Positions 25,504-35,073 of a stretch of DNA of 64,000 nt are shown one piece after another. The stretch comes from Trichococcus palustris (GTDB lineage: Bacteria > Bacillota > Bacilli > Lactobacillales > Aerococcaceae). Position 1 is the stretch's first letter; each line of letters begins with the position of its first letter. The position numbers were made by a program, and so were the translations under genes. The notes under the pieces are model-generated. The model saw only the letters and a list, made by a program, of their open reading frames with translations. It did no database searches and had not been told where the DNA came from. Location of the stretch: assembly GCF_900114465.1 (NCBI RefSeq), contig NZ_FOTD01000011.1, positions 1-64,000 of the forward strand, read 5' to 3'.

Positions 25504-25588
25504 CCGAAGAATCGGCGTCGTATTTATGGAAAAATAGTTTCATTTTCATTATGATAAGAGTATACAAAGCAAGAAGGGGGGGAGCTAC

Positions 25589-26599
25589 ATGGACTATCTC
25601 GCTAAAATAAAAAATGACAAATTACGCCGCGTCGCCTTATTGATGAAAGCCCATTGGGGAAGACTGCAGATCAGCCATCAGGCAGCCGAACTGGCCTATT
25701 TCGCGTTGTTGGCCTTATTCCCAACCTTGTTGGTTTTCGGGAACCTCATCCCCCTTCTGCCGATACCGAAAGACGAGTTATTAGCTTATTTGGCGCTGAC
25801 CTTGCCGAAAGAAATCAGCGAGGTGATCAATCCGATAATGAGCGATTATTTGTCTGGAGGCAACGGCCAAGCGATCTCGATCGGGATACTCATTTCCATT
25901 TGGACGTCTTCCAAAGCGTTCAGTGTCTTTCAAAAGGTTCTGAACCAGGTTTATAATACGACGGTCCGGAAAAATATCATTGTGCAACGCATGTTTTCGT
26001 TCATCATCGCTTTCCTGATGGTCGTGATCATCGCCCTGGTTGCGTTTATTTTTATGTTCGGGAATTATATTTTGGCGTTCTTGGGAGATATCTTCCCGAT
26101 CCAGATCGCGTACATCAATGCGTTCGATAATCTCAGATGGGTGGGTGCTTTTTTTGTCATTTGGGTCCTTTTGACCTATATCTATTATTTTGTGCCCAAT
26201 GTTTATTGGTCCATCAAATTCTCCATCCCGGGCGCCTTGTTTTCAACGGTTGCGTTCCTGATGATATCGCAATTATTTTCCAGCTATGTGGGATTCGCGG
26301 CCAGGCAAGCCGCCGGGAACGGAGCTGTCGGTGTTTTCATCATCTTGATGCTGTGGCTGTATTTATTGGGAATCGTTTTGATTTTGGGCGGATTTTTGAA
26401 TGTCATGCTTTATTACTATTTCCGACCGCTGAAGGAAGTGCTCCGCGAAGAAAATCGCTACGTCATCCTTTACTCAGCGAAAGGCATGGAAGCTTCGATC
26501 AAAAAGCAGGCCTTGAAAAGGCGACTGATCCGCAGAAATCTGATCATTGTGGAAAATGATGAGATGAGGAAAATGAAAAACAACCGTTCGGCCACATGA
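25589..26599 (+). CDS. YihY/BrkB-family membrane protein
   Basis: A 336-residue inner-membrane protein with about six hydrophobic segments. The N-terminal AAELAYFALLALFPTLLVFG (near residue 32), the SIWTSSKAFSVFQKVLNQVY stretch near 110 and the GAVGVFIILMLWLYLLGIVLILGG segment near 250 are typical of the YihY/virulence factor BrkB family (once misnamed RNase BN). A transport role is suspected for the family but not established. The start follows AAGGGGGGGAG. The C-terminal tail is basic and cytoplasmic. It is monocistronic. Confidence 0.85.
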   Translation: MDYLAKIKNDKLRRVALLMKAHWGRLQISHQAAELAYFALLALFPTLLVFGNLIPLLPIPKDELLAYLALTLPKEISEVINPIMSDYLSGGNGQAISIGILISIWTSSKAFSVFQKVLNQVYNTTVRKNIIVQRMFSFIIAFLMVVIIALVAFIFMFGNYILAFLGDIFPIQIAYINAFDNLRWVGAFFVIWVLLTYIYYFVPNVYWSIKFSIPGALFSTVAFLMISQLFSSYVGFAARQAAGNGAVGVFIILMLWLYLLGIVLILGGFLNVMLYYYFRPLKEVLREENRYVILYSAKGMEASIKKQALKRRLIRRNLIIVENDEMRKMKNNRSAT

Positions 26600-26601
26600 A
26601 G

Positions 26602-26644
26602 GCGAAGGTTTACAGTTAATTTAAATCTTCGCTGCTTTTTTTTT
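26602..26644 (+). terminator. Terminator after the BrkB-family gene
   Basis: GCGAAGGTTTA (26602-26612) pairs with TAAATCTTCGC (26622-26632) with one G-U, followed by GC and nine T residues. Confidence 0.8.
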
Positions 26645-26658
26645 ATGGTAAAATTCTA

Positions 26659-26664
26659 TATAAT
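26659..26664 (+). promoter_or_regulatory. -10 element before the rodA operon
   Basis: TATAAT at 26659-26664 (in CTATATAATG) is a consensus -10, 45 bases before the rodA start. No -35 better than a T-run is found at 17 bases, where it would overlap the upstream terminator. Confidence 0.4.
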
Positions 26665-26709
26665 GAAAGGATGAAATGAGTATAGTTTTGAATGAGAAAG
26701 GATTTAATA

Positions 26710-27909
26710 ATGAGAAATCAGCAAATTAATCAGAAAGCAGATGTGTCGAAGATCGATTACGGCATCATTTTATCTGTTTTTATATTGGCTATCATCAGCG
26801 TCGTGACGATATATTCAACAAGCGTATTACAAACGGAGGGGGGGGGCCTCCAACAAACGATCATGCAAATTGTGTGGTACGGTATCGGAATCATCGCCGC
26901 GGCGATCGTCATGCACTTCGATTCCGAGCAACTTTGGAAAGTGGCGCCGATCGCATACGGCATCGGCGTGTTCCTATTGTTTTTGGTCCTGATCTTCTAC
27001 GACCGCAACACCTACGCCTTGCAAGGAGCGAAAAGCTGGTTCAAATTCGGCGCGGTGACTTTTCAGCCATCCGAGGTCGTCAAAGTTTCACTGATCATCA
27101 TGTTGGCGCGGGTCATAACCGGACACAACATCCAAATCGACGATCGGACCGAAAAGACGGATTTGCGGCTATTGGGGAAAATCGGCATGTGGTCCTTGCC
27201 GATGCTGCTGCTTATCATACTTCAAAACGATTTGGGTACGACACTGGTATTCTTGGCCATCATCGTGGGGATGACCTTCATGTCCGGCGTTTCCTGGAAA
27301 ATCATGTTGCCGGTTTTTGGGACGATTACTCTTTTAGGCGGGGCACTGATTTACCTGGTAGTGTTCAACCGCGACATCTTGTTGCATTTTGGGTTTAAAA
27401 ATTACCAATTCGCCCGCATCGATTCATGGCTCAACCCATTCGGGGACAGCACGGGGGATGCCTACCAATTGGCGCAAAGCATGAAAGCCATCGGTTCGGG
27501 AAAACTCTTCGGCAAGGGCTTGGGCGTCTCTGAAGTATATGTGCCGGTCCGGGTTTCCGATATGATCTTTTCGACCATTGGAGAGAACTTCGGGTTCATC
27601 GGCGGCTGCTTCTTGATCTTCATTTATTTCTTATTGATTTATCAAATGATCCGCATCTGTTTCGATACGAAAAACGAGTTTTATGCATACATGTCGACAG
27701 GGGTTATCATGATGATCCTCTTCCACGTATTGGAAAACATCGGCATGACGATCGGCCTGCTGCCGATTACCGGTATCCCTTTGCCCTTCATATCGCAAGG
27801 TGGATCGGCGTTGCTGGGGAACATGTTGGGCATCGGACTGGTGATGTCCATGAGATATCATTTCCGCAGTTACATGTTCTCCGATGAGGATGAGCATTTT
27901 GGAATGTAA
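26710..27909 (+). CDS. rodA: RodA/FtsW-family SEDS peptidoglycan polymerase
   Basis: A 399-residue polytopic SEDS protein with about ten hydrophobic segments. The extracellular loop containing ALQGAKSWFKFGAVTFQPSE near residue 110 and the C-terminal PITGIPLPFISQGGSALLGNM near 355 are the SEDS signatures. It polymerises glycan strands from lipid II together with a class B PBP. Assignment to RodA rather than FtsW rests on the loop resembling RodA and on the lack of division genes nearby. The ATG at 26710 follows GAAAGGA; an in-frame ATG at 26692 lacks a ribosome binding site. An Spx-like gene and a gcvH-like gene follow at short distances, an unexplained but operon-like grouping. Confidence 0.88.
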   Translation: MRNQQINQKADVSKIDYGIILSVFILAIISVVTIYSTSVLQTEGGGLQQTIMQIVWYGIGIIAAAIVMHFDSEQLWKVAPIAYGIGVFLLFLVLIFYDRNTYALQGAKSWFKFGAVTFQPSEVVKVSLIIMLARVITGHNIQIDDRTEKTDLRLLGKIGMWSLPMLLLIILQNDLGTTLVFLAIIVGMTFMSGVSWKIMLPVFGTITLLGGALIYLVVFNRDILLHFGFKNYQFARIDSWLNPFGDSTGDAYQLAQSMKAIGSGKLFGKGLGVSEVYVPVRVSDMIFSTIGENFGFIGGCFLIFIYFLLIYQMIRICFDTKNEFYAYMSTGVIMMILFHVLENIGMTIGLLPITGIPLPFISQGGSALLGNMLGIGLVMSMRYHFRSYMFSDEDEHFGM

Positions 27910-27930
27910 AGACAGGAGGGGAAAGCTGGA

Positions 27931-28284
27931 ATGATCACGATTTACCAACATCCGACCTGCTCGACTTGCAAAAAAGCCAGAGCATGGTTTGACCAGGAAC
28001 AAATACCGTATGAACTGAAAGATATCCGGGAGGAAGCGCCGGACAAAGAAACGATCAAGCAAGCTTTCGAAGCGGGGAATCTGACCCTGCGCCGCATCTT
28101 CAATACAAGCGGAAATCTGTACAAAGAAATGCAATTGAAGGACAAACTCGATGACATGAGCATCGAGGATGCGCTTGACCTGCTACAATCGGATGGCATG
28201 TTGATCCGCAGACCGTTCATTACGGACGGTAAAAACAGTACCTTTGGTTTTAAAGAAGAAGAATTCGAAACGATTTGGAAATGA
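27931..28284 (+). CDS. ArsC/Spx-family thioredoxin-fold protein
   Basis: A 117-residue thioredoxin-fold protein of the ArsC/Spx/YffB family. It carries the redox motif CSTC (residues 10-13, in HPTCSTCKKARAWF) and the RRPFITDG stretch near 93. True Spx binds RNA polymerase; arsenate reductases need further cysteines that are missing here. Plain assignment to the family is safe, but the activity is open. The ATG follows CAGGAGGGGAAAG, 21 bases after rodA, and the gcvH-like gene follows after 16 bases, so the three are co-transcribed. Confidence 0.85.
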   Translation: MITIYQHPTCSTCKKARAWFDQEQIPYELKDIREEAPDKETIKQAFEAGNLTLRRIFNTSGNLYKEMQLKDKLDDMSIEDALDLLQSDGMLIRRPFITDGKNSTFGFKEEEFETIWK

Positions 28285-28300
28285 AAGAGGAGGAAGCATG

Positions 28301-28660
28301 ATGTCTGAGAAGATGGTGAAATTTAGCGAAAACGGTTTTTGGATAAAGAAAGAAGACGACAAGTACACGATCGGTTTATCGGAAAAAGGGCAGGATGATT
28401 TAGGCCAAGTCAGCTTCATCGATTTGCCGGAGGAAGGGGCCATAACGACTGCAGATTCGCTGGTCGGTGTCGAAGCCGCGAAAGCGATGACGGATCTGAC
28501 TTCCCCTCTGAACGGAAAAATCATAGCGGTCAATGCAGCACTGGAAAACAAGCCCGAGAACTTGAACAGCACTGACGATGCCGTCAACTGGATTGCTGTT
28601 TTGACGGATGTCGATGACGAAGAATTCATGTGTCTGCGGAATCTATCCGGTTTAGAATAG
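28301..28660 (+). CDS. gcvH: GcvH-like lipoyl carrier protein
   Basis: A 119-residue protein with the lipoyl-domain core GVEAAKAMTDLTSPLNG (near residues 57-73). The lysine in VEAAKA aligns with the lipoylated lysine of glycine cleavage protein H, and the domain ends with the NWIAVLTDVDDEEF stretch. No P, T or L protein gene is near. In Firmicutes, stand-alone GcvH or GcvH-like proteins serve as lipoate relay donors, which fits a genome segment without the cleavage system. Two adjacent ATG codons (28298, 28301) follow GAGGAGG; I take the second because of spacing. A very stable terminator follows. Confidence 0.85.
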   Translation: MSEKMVKFSENGFWIKKEDDKYTIGLSEKGQDDLGQVSFIDLPEEGAITTADSLVGVEAAKAMTDLTSPLNGKIIAVNAALENKPENLNSTDDAVNWIAVLTDVDDEEFMCLRNLSGLE

Positions 28661-28661
28661 A

Positions 28662-28719
28662 AAAATGCTCCCCTGGAGAGGAAACGACAACTGTCGGTTT
28701 CCATCCAGGGGAGCATTTT
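28662..28719. terminator. Symmetrical terminator between convergent genes
   Basis: The arms AAAATGCTCCCCTGGA (28662-28677) and TCCAGGGGAGCATTTT (28704-28719) are perfectly complementary, with a further inner stem GGAAAC/GGTTTCC. It can end transcripts from both sides. A second weaker pair, AAAACCCGAC/GTCGGGTTTT (28755-28764/28825-28834), lies between it and the convergent gene. Confidence 0.9.
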
Positions 28720-28849
28720 CATTTTTGTAGTGAAACACTGCCGATAAGTCATAAAACCCGACGAAACTCCTGTTCGTCGTTAGTTTGTAGCGAAATGGGG
28801 GCCGAACTCCCGACAGGAGCGCCAGTCGGGTTTTGTCCACTGTGTTCGC

Positions 28850-29578
28850 CTATTTTTTTGCAGAGCGTTCGATGAAGTCGTTGAAAAAGAGCTGCATCAG
28901 CTCGGAATCGGGAATCATCGTTTCCGGATGCCATTGGATGGCAAGGATGCTTTGCTCCAGATCGGATGCCTCCAAGGCTTCCACGATGCCGTCCGGGCTG
29001 TATCCGACCGGTTTCAGACCTTTGGCGATCTCCTTTACGGCTTGGTGGTGATAGGAGTTTACCTGGATCTTCCCGCCGACCAGCTCATGCAGATGACTGC
29101 CCGGTTCGGTGATGACCGAATGTGTCGGGAATTTGAAGGTGGTCTTTTGCACATGCTGGATTTTGACGTCGGGATAGTCGTGATCCAGATCTTGATATAA
29201 GGTCCCGCCCATTTGCACGTTGAGGATCTGGATGCCGCGGCAGACCGCGAAAATCGGTTTCTTCTGCAGAAGGGCCTCCGCTATCAGCGCCATTTCAAAT
29301 TCATCGCGCAGAGGGAAGGTCGCCTGCATATGCAGCCCCGGCTCTTCTCCGTAGTAATGCGGGGAAACATCCTGTCCACCGGTCAGTAAAATGCCGTCCA
29401 TTCTTGAAACATACTCTTTCGCTGTTTCAGGGGAACCGATCGGGATGACCAGCGGGTTGCCTTTTGCGGCATGGATACCCTTGATGAAACCGTTCGGGGA
29501 ATAAGCAACAGCCATTCCGCCGAAAACAGGGACACTCTCTAATAATTCATTTCCGGCGATGCCGATTAAAGGTCTCAT
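28850..29578 (-). CDS. Gamma-glutamyl-gamma-aminobutyrate hydrolase-family protein
   Basis: A 242-residue class I glutamine amidotransferase-like hydrolase (peptidase C26, PuuD-like). The nucleophilic Cys lies in PIFAVCRGIQILNV (near residue 108), TGGQDVSPHYYGEEP is near 65, and the His/Glu dyad is in AIQWHPETM near 215. The relatives split gamma-glutamyl amide bonds, for example gamma-glutamyl-GABA in putrescine breakdown. The start is the third possible Met, at 29578, because GGAAGGA lies nine bases ahead of it; the frame extends upstream without a site. It is convergent with the rodA-spx-gcvH operon and divergent from suf. The substrate is not proven. Confidence 0.87.
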   Translation of the reverse strand: MRPLIGIAGNELLESVPVFGGMAVAYSPNGFIKGIHAAKGNPLVIPIGSPETAKEYVSRMDGILLTGGQDVSPHYYGEEPGLHMQATFPLRDEFEMALIAEALLQKKPIFAVCRGIQILNVQMGGTLYQDLDHDYPDVKIQHVQKTTFKFPTHSVITEPGSHLHELVGGKIQVNSYHHQAVKEIAKGLKPVGYSPDGIVEALEASDLEQSILAIQWHPETMIPDSELMQLFFNDFIERSAKK

Positions 29579-29745
29579 TTTTATCATTCCTTCCGTTATA
29601 AAACTTGCTTCCCTATTGTACAACAGAACGCTGCCGATGATAAGTTTTCCGACTTGGAACACAGGTAATTATTCCTTTTAGATTATAACGATTATAAAGT
29701 GAAGCATTTTTATTGCTGGATTTGCTCGTTTTCAGTATTAATTCA

Positions 29746-29774
29746 TTGCGAAAGGTTTTCAGTTAGTTTAGAAT
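29746..29774 (+). promoter_or_regulatory. Promoter of the suf operon
   Basis: TTGCGA (29746-29751), a 17-base spacer and TAGAAT (29769-29774), 60 bases before sufC. No RirA-, IscR- or Fur-like box was recognised around it. Confidence 0.7.
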
Positions 29775-29833
29775 AGGGATAGTATTAATTATGAACATTT
29801 GATTAAATTACATAGATTGTGAGGAGTTATTTT

Positions 29834-30607
29834 ATGTCTACATTAGAAGTGAAGGATCTGCATGTCTCCATCGAAGACAAAGAAATACTTAAAGGTGTTA
29901 ACCTGGTTATGAACACGGGAGAAATCCATGCCATCATGGGGCCGAACGGTACCGGTAAATCTACTTTATCACAAGCTATCATGGGCCATCCGAGCTATAA
30001 GATCACACAGGGCGAAATTCTGTTGGACGGCGTAGATGTGACCGAAATGGAAGTCGATGAACGCGCAAGAGCGGGCCTCTTCTTAGCAATGCAATACCCA
30101 AGTGAAATCACCGGCATCACGAATGCTGAATTTATGCGTGCTGCCATCAACGCACGCCGTCCGGAAGACGATAAAATATCCGTCATGTCCTTCATCAAAA
30201 AATTGGATGAAAAGATGGAAATATTGAATATGCCGGAAGAAATGGCGGAACGCTATTTGAACGAAGGCTTCTCAGGCGGCGAAAAGAAACGCAATGAAAT
30301 CCTGCAATTGATGATGATCGAACCGACATTCGCCATCCTGGATGAAATCGACTCCGGCTTGGATATCGACGCACTGAAGGTCGTTTCCAAAGGCGTGAAC
30401 TTGATGGCCGGTCCCGATTTCGGCGTATTGATCATCACGCATTACCAACGTCTGTTGAATTATGTCAACCCTACCTTTGTGCATGTCATGATGGACGGCC
30501 GCATCGTCAAATCCGGCGACGCAAGCCTGGCAAAACGTTTGGAAGCAGAAGGCTACCGCGGCATTCGCGATGAATTAGGCTTAGATATCCACTTGGATGA
30601 AGAATAG
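29834..30607 (+). CDS. sufC: Fe-S assembly ATPase SufC
   Basis: A 257-residue ABC-type ATPase that works with SufB and SufD to build iron-sulfur clusters in the cytoplasm. The Walker A motif is GPNGTGKST (near residue 36), the signature is FSGGEKKRNEI (near 148) and Walker B runs into AILDEIDSGLDIDAL (near 170), all characteristic of SufC. The ATG at 29834 follows GAGGAGTT; the longer frame starts before that site. First gene of sufCDSUB, which here supplies clusters for enzymes such as NifJ and the radical SAM proteins of this window. Confidence 0.97.
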   Translation: MSTLEVKDLHVSIEDKEILKGVNLVMNTGEIHAIMGPNGTGKSTLSQAIMGHPSYKITQGEILLDGVDVTEMEVDERARAGLFLAMQYPSEITGITNAEFMRAAINARRPEDDKISVMSFIKKLDEKMEILNMPEEMAERYLNEGFSGGEKKRNEILQLMMIEPTFAILDEIDSGLDIDALKVVSKGVNLMAGPDFGVLIITHYQRLLNYVNPTFVHVMMDGRIVKSGDASLAKRLEAEGYRGIRDELGLDIHLDEE

Positions 30608-30618
30608 GAGGACGCAAT

Positions 30619-31911
30619 ATGCTGAATGAAGAAAAAGCGTCCCTATTGGATGCGGTTCGACTATTTTCCATCGAAAAAGAAGAGCCGGAATGGATGCGCG
30701 CAAAACGCTTGGATATGTTCGAAAAATACGAAACCCTGGAATTTCCCTTGATGGAACGGATCAGCTACCATCGTTGGCCGCTGCTGGAGACAAACATCTC
30801 GGTTGAAGCGTATGGCGAGGAGCTTGAGAACAGCCAAGGCTTGCAATATGAAATGAACAACAACCCGAAACTGGTGCAATACGGCAAAGTGACCCTAATG
30901 GAACAGTTGCCGCAACATTTGATCGAACAAGGCGTCATTTTCACAGATCTGTTCACTGCCGCCCAAGAATATCCCGAATTGGTCAAGGAATACTATATGA
31001 CGACAGCGGTGAAGCCGGAAGAGGATCGCTTCACGGCATTCCACACGGCGTTCATGAACAGCGGCGTATTCATCTACATCCCCAAAAATGTCGTTGTGGA
31101 GGAACCGCTGGAAGCTCTATTCATCCAGAATGCCCATGTGAAGGAAAGTTTCGTGAAACACGTGCTTTTGGTTGCCGATGTGAACAGCTCCGTGAAATAC
31201 GTCGAGCGTTTCGAAACGGACGGCGCTGAAAAGAACAACGCGAACGTGGTCGTTGAGGTCATCGCCAAATCCGGAGCGCACGTGAAGTTCTCTGCGGTCG
31301 ATACGTTCGGCGAAAACACGAGCGTTTATTTGAACCGCCGCGGCCATCTGCTGAATGATTCCACCATCGACTGGGCCATCGGGGTCATGAATGACGGCAA
31401 TGTCATCTCAGACTTCGACTCAGACCTTATCGGGGACGGTTCGCACAGCGAAATCAAAGTTGTGGCCATCTCTACCGGCAAACAAGTGCAGGGCATCGAT
31501 ACGCGCGTGACGAACTACGGCAAACACTCGATCGGGCACATTCTACAGCACGGGGTCATCATGGATCGTTCCACGTTGACGTTCAACGGCATCGGCCACA
31601 TCATCAAAGGCGCGAAAGGCGCAGATGCGCAACAGGAAAGCCGTGTCTTGATGCTGTCCGATAAAGCGCGAGGGGATGCGAATCCGATCCTCTTGATCGA
31701 CGAGAATGATGTCACTGCAGGTCATGCGGCGAGCGTCGGGCGTGTCGATCCGGAAGATATGTTCTACCTGTTGAGCCGCGGTATCCCGAAAGCGGAAGCG
31801 GAACGTCTGGTCATCCGTGGATTCTTGGGTACCGTCATCGCAGCTATTCCGATCAAGGAAATCCGGGATAACTTGGTAGAGATGATTGAAAGGAAGTTGA
31901 AGAAAGCATGA
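30619..31911 (+). CDS. sufD: Fe-S assembly scaffold subunit SufD
   Basis: A 430-residue SufD, the partner of SufB in the SufBC2D scaffold. The beta-helix core and the C-terminal region are recognisable (LQHGVIMDRSTLTFNGIGHI near residue 310, DPEDMFYLLSRGIPKAEAER near 378). It lacks the cluster-ligand set of SufB, as expected. The gene follows sufC after 11 bases with AGGAGGACG, and its stop overlaps the sufS start in an ATGA, indicating translational coupling. Confidence 0.95.
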   Translation: MLNEEKASLLDAVRLFSIEKEEPEWMRAKRLDMFEKYETLEFPLMERISYHRWPLLETNISVEAYGEELENSQGLQYEMNNNPKLVQYGKVTLMEQLPQHLIEQGVIFTDLFTAAQEYPELVKEYYMTTAVKPEEDRFTAFHTAFMNSGVFIYIPKNVVVEEPLEALFIQNAHVKESFVKHVLLVADVNSSVKYVERFETDGAEKNNANVVVEVIAKSGAHVKFSAVDTFGENTSVYLNRRGHLLNDSTIDWAIGVMNDGNVISDFDSDLIGDGSHSEIKVVAISTGKQVQGIDTRVTNYGKHSIGHILQHGVIMDRSTLTFNGIGHIIKGAKGADAQQESRVLMLSDKARGDANPILLIDENDVTAGHAASVGRVDPEDMFYLLSRGIPKAEAERLVIRGFLGTVIAAIPIKEIRDNLVEMIERKLKKA

Positions 31912-33143
31912 TAGATGCCGATAAAATAAAACAGGATTTTCCGATACTGTTTCAGTCAGTCAATGATGAACCATTGATTTATTTGGACAATGCTGCCACT
32001 TCCCAAAAACCGAGACAAGTGCTGGATGCTATCCAACACTATTACGAGCATGACAATGCCAACATCCATCGCGGGGTGCATACCCTTGCGGAGCGTGCGA
32101 CTACCCACTATGAAGAGGCACGGGAGAAATTGCGCCGTTTCATCAATGCGGCGTCAACGAAAGAGGTGCTCTTCACGAGAGGCACCACGACAGGGCTTAA
32201 CTGGGTTTCGCGCAGCTTCGGCGACAGCGTCATCGAAGAAGGGGACGAAATCTACATCACGCCCATGGAGCACCATTCCAATGTGGTTCCGTGGCAGCAA
32301 TTGGCGAAACGCAAAAACGCCAAACTGGTCTACTTGCCGTTGACGGCGGACGGGTTTGTGGATGTCCAGAAATCTGCTGAAGTCATTTCTGCCAAAGGCA
32401 AAATCTTATCCGTCTGTCATGCTTCCAATGTTCTGGGCATCACGAATCCGATCAAGGAACTGGCGGAGTTGATCCACCAACAAAATGGCTACATCGTCGT
32501 GGACGGGGCGCAATCGGTGCCGCATATGAAAGTCGATGTTCAAGCGCTGGATGCGGATTTTTACGCCTTCAGCGGCCATAAAATGCTGGGGCCTACGGGT
32601 TCGGGCATCTTATACGGGAAGGAAGCCTTGCTTAATGCGATGGAACCCGTCGAATTCGGCGGCGAAATGATCGATTTCGTCTACGATTACGAAAGCACTT
32701 GGAACGTCCTGCCTTGGAAATTTGAAGCAGGGACACCGAACATCGTAGGGGGCATCGGACTCGGTGCCGCCGTCGATTACTTGGAAGCCATCGGCATGGA
32801 TGAAATCGAAGCCTATGAAAAAGAGCTTGTCAGATACGTCCTGCCGAAGCTGCAAACCATCGAAGGCATTTCCGTCTATGGTCCCGCTGACCCGGAACTG
32901 CACACCGGCGTCATCACCTTCAACTTGGACGGCGTTCATCCCCATGATCTGGCTACGGCTTTCGATATGGAGGGCATCGCTGTCCGCGCCGGCCACCACT
33001 GCGCACAGACGCTGATGCGTTACTTGGACGTCCATGCGACGGCGAGGGCTAGTTTCTACTTTTACAATACATTTGAAGATGCGGACCGTTTCATTGATTC
33101 GCTGAAAAAAATAAAGGAGTTTTTCAAAGATGGCTTTATCTAA
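31908..33143 (+). CDS. sufS: Cysteine desulfurase SufS
   Basis: A 411-residue PLP enzyme that removes sulfur from cysteine and passes it to SufU. The PLP lysine is in AFSGHKMLGPTGSGILYG (near residue 226), VVDGAQSVPHMKVDV is near 200, and the catalytic Cys is in VRAGHHCAQTLMRYL (near 366), the type II (SufS) form. It overlaps sufD by four bases and sufU by 14, so the operon is tightly coupled. Confidence 0.97.
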   Translation: MIDADKIKQDFPILFQSVNDEPLIYLDNAATSQKPRQVLDAIQHYYEHDNANIHRGVHTLAERATTHYEEAREKLRRFINAASTKEVLFTRGTTTGLNWVSRSFGDSVIEEGDEIYITPMEHHSNVVPWQQLAKRKNAKLVYLPLTADGFVDVQKSAEVISAKGKILSVCHASNVLGITNPIKELAELIHQQNGYIVVDGAQSVPHMKVDVQALDADFYAFSGHKMLGPTGSGILYGKEALLNAMEPVEFGGEMIDFVYDYESTWNVLPWKFEAGTPNIVGGIGLGAAVDYLEAIGMDEIEAYEKELVRYVLPKLQTIEGISVYGPADPELHTGVITFNLDGVHPHDLATAFDMEGIAVRAGHHCAQTLMRYLDVHATARASFYFYNTFEDADRFIDSLKKIKEFFKDGFI

Positions 33144-33615
33144 ACTTGATAACCTATATCGTTATGTCATTCTGGATCACTCCAGTCATCCGCATAATTT
33201 TGGTACGCTTGAACACGCCGACGAACAGATCGAATTGAACAATCCTACCTGTGGCGATGTCATCACCTTGCAATTGGCTATGGAAGATGGCGTCATCAAA
33301 CAGGCCAAATTCTCCGGCCATGGCTGCAGCATCAGCACGGCCAGCGCGAGCATGATGACCGATGTGATCATAGGCAAAACAAAAGATGAGGCTCTTGCTT
33401 TGGCGAAAGAATTTTTCCTGCTGGTCCAAGATAAGATTGAACCAAATGAAGCACATCTGGGCGAAGCGGTTGTCCTTAACGGCGTGGCCAAATTTCCGGC
33501 CCGCATCAAATGCGCGACATTGGCGTGGAAAGCGTTGGAAAGAGCGATCACGCAAGACGAACAAGAAAAAGGGGAAAAACAAGCTGATTCCTCGCATGAA
33601 GGAGAGATTTTATGA
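33130..33615 (+). CDS. sufU: Sulfur-transfer / Fe-S assembly protein SufU
   Basis: A 161-residue SufU, the zinc-dependent sulfur acceptor of Firmicute SufS. Its three conserved cysteines are in [10 protein letters not shown] (41), [15 protein letters not shown] (66) and [13 protein letters not shown] (near 128), and the SufU-specific insertion between the second and third is present. A short charged tail extends the C-terminus. It overlaps sufS by 14 bases and sufB by 4. Confidence 0.96.
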   Translation: MALSKLDNLYRYVILDHSSHPHNFGTLEHADEQIELNNPTCGDVITLQLAMEDGVIKQAKFSGHGCSISTASASMMTDVIIGKTKDEALALAKEFFLLVQDKIEPNEAHLGEAVVLNGVAKFPARIKCATLAWKALERAITQDEQEKGEKQADSSHEGEIL

Positions 33616-35006
33616 GTGATGTACCAGTAGTTGGCGATTATAAATTTGGCTTTCATGACAATGCGGAAATCATTTATTCGACGGGGAAAAGTCTGACGGA
33701 AGGCGTCATCAGAGATATGTCCGAAGAAAAAGGGGAACCGCAATGGATGCTGGATTTCCGCCTTAAATCATTAGAAGCATACCGGAAAAGTTCGCTTCCA
33801 AAGTGGGGCCCCGACCTATCCGATCTGAATTTCGACGAAATCACCTACTTCCAGAAGGCTACCGATAAAGTAGCCAGAACTTGGGATGATGTACCAGATG
33901 AAATTAAAGAAACGTTTGAAAAAATCGGCATCCCGGAAGCGGAACGCGCCTACTTGGCGGGTGTTACGGTCCAGTACGAATCAGAGGCCGTCTACCACAA
34001 CATGAAGGAAGAATTCGAGAAACTGGGGATCATCTTCACGGATACGGATACCGCAGTGCGTGAGTACCCGGAGCTGTTCAAGGAGTATTTCGCCACGGTC
34101 GTCCCACCGACGGATAACTTTGAAGCGGCATTGAACTCTGCGGTATGGTCAGGCGGAACCTTCATCTATGTGCCGAAAGGCGTCAAATGTGATGTGCCCT
34201 TGCAAACATACTTCCGCATCAACAATGAAGGGTCCGGCCAATTCGAACGGACGTTGATCGTCGTTGATGAAGGAGCTAGCGTCCACTATGTGGAAGGTTG
34301 TACAGCGCCGACTTTTTCATCAGACAGTCTGCATGCTGCCGTCGTTGAGATCATCGTCAAGAAGGACGCGTACTGCCGTTACACGACCATCCAAAACTGG
34401 TCGAACAATGTGTACAACTTGGTGACGAAACGTGCCGTTGCCTATGAAAATGCGACGATGGAATGGATCGACGGCAACTTGGGTTCACGGGTGACCATGA
34501 AATATCCAGCCGTCATCCTGAACGGCCGTGGCGCAAGAGGGACGATGTTGTCGGTTGCTTTTGCCGGCAAAGGACAGAACCAGGATACAGGGGCTAAAAT
34601 GATCCACAACGCGCCGAATACGTCCAGTTCGATCGTTTCCAAGTCCATCGCCAAAGACGGCGGAGCGGTCAACTACCGTGGCCAAGTGAAGTTCGGCAAG
34701 AATTCGCAAGGGTCGATTTCGCACATCGAGTGCGATACGATCATCATGGATGATATTTCGACTTCCGACACAATTCCGTTCAATGAAATCCACAACGGCC
34801 ATGTGTCTTTGGAGCACGAAGCGAAAGTTTCAAAAATATCCGAAGAACAACTGTATTACTTGATGAGCCGCGGATTGACCGAATCCCAAGCGACCGAAAT
34901 GATCGTCATGGGCTTCGTCGAACCATTCACCAAAGAACTGCCGATGGAGTATGCGGTCGAGTTGAATAGACTTATCGCCTACGAGATGGAAGGTTCAGTG
35001 GGATAA
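33612..35006 (+). CDS. sufB: Fe-S assembly scaffold subunit SufB
   Basis: A 464-residue SufB, the scaffold on which the cluster is built. The best conserved C-terminal core is intact: [20 protein letters not shown] near residue 230, [20 protein letters not shown] near 372 and [20 protein letters not shown] near 400. Last gene of the operon, start overlapping sufU in ATGA with GGAGAG in front. A strong terminator follows. Order C-D-S-U-B is the standard one of low-GC Gram-positives. Confidence 0.97.
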   Translation: MSDVPVVGDYKFGFHDNAEIIYSTGKSLTEGVIRDMSEEKGEPQWMLDFRLKSLEAYRKSSLPKWGPDLSDLNFDEITYFQKATDKVARTWDDVPDEIKETFEKIGIPEAERAYLAGVTVQYESEAVYHNMKEEFEKLGIIFTDTDTAVREYPELFKEYFATVVPPTDNFEAALNSAVWSGGTFIYVPKGVKCDVPLQTYFRINNEGSGQFERTLIVVDEGASVHYVEGCTAPTFSSDSLHAAVVEIIVKKDAYCRYTTIQNWSNNVYNLVTKRAVAYENATMEWIDGNLGSRVTMKYPAVILNGRGARGTMLSVAFAGKGQNQDTGAKMIHNAPNTSSSIVSKSIAKDGGAVNYRGQVKFGKNSQGSISHIECDTIIMDDISTSDTIPFNEIHNGHVSLEHEAKVSKISEEQLYYLMSRGLTESQATEMIVMGFVEPFTKELPMEYAVELNRLIAYEMEGSVG

Positions 35007-35022
35007 TAATTGAAAAATACAG

Positions 35023-35060
35023 CCGCAAACGTTGATATAATGACGTTTGCGGTTTTTTTT
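35023..35060 (+). terminator. Terminator of the suf operon
   Basis: CCGCAAACGT (35023-35032) pairs perfectly with ACGTTTGCGG (35043-35052), followed by eight T. Confidence 0.92.
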
Positions 35061-35073
35061 GCGTATTTACTTT

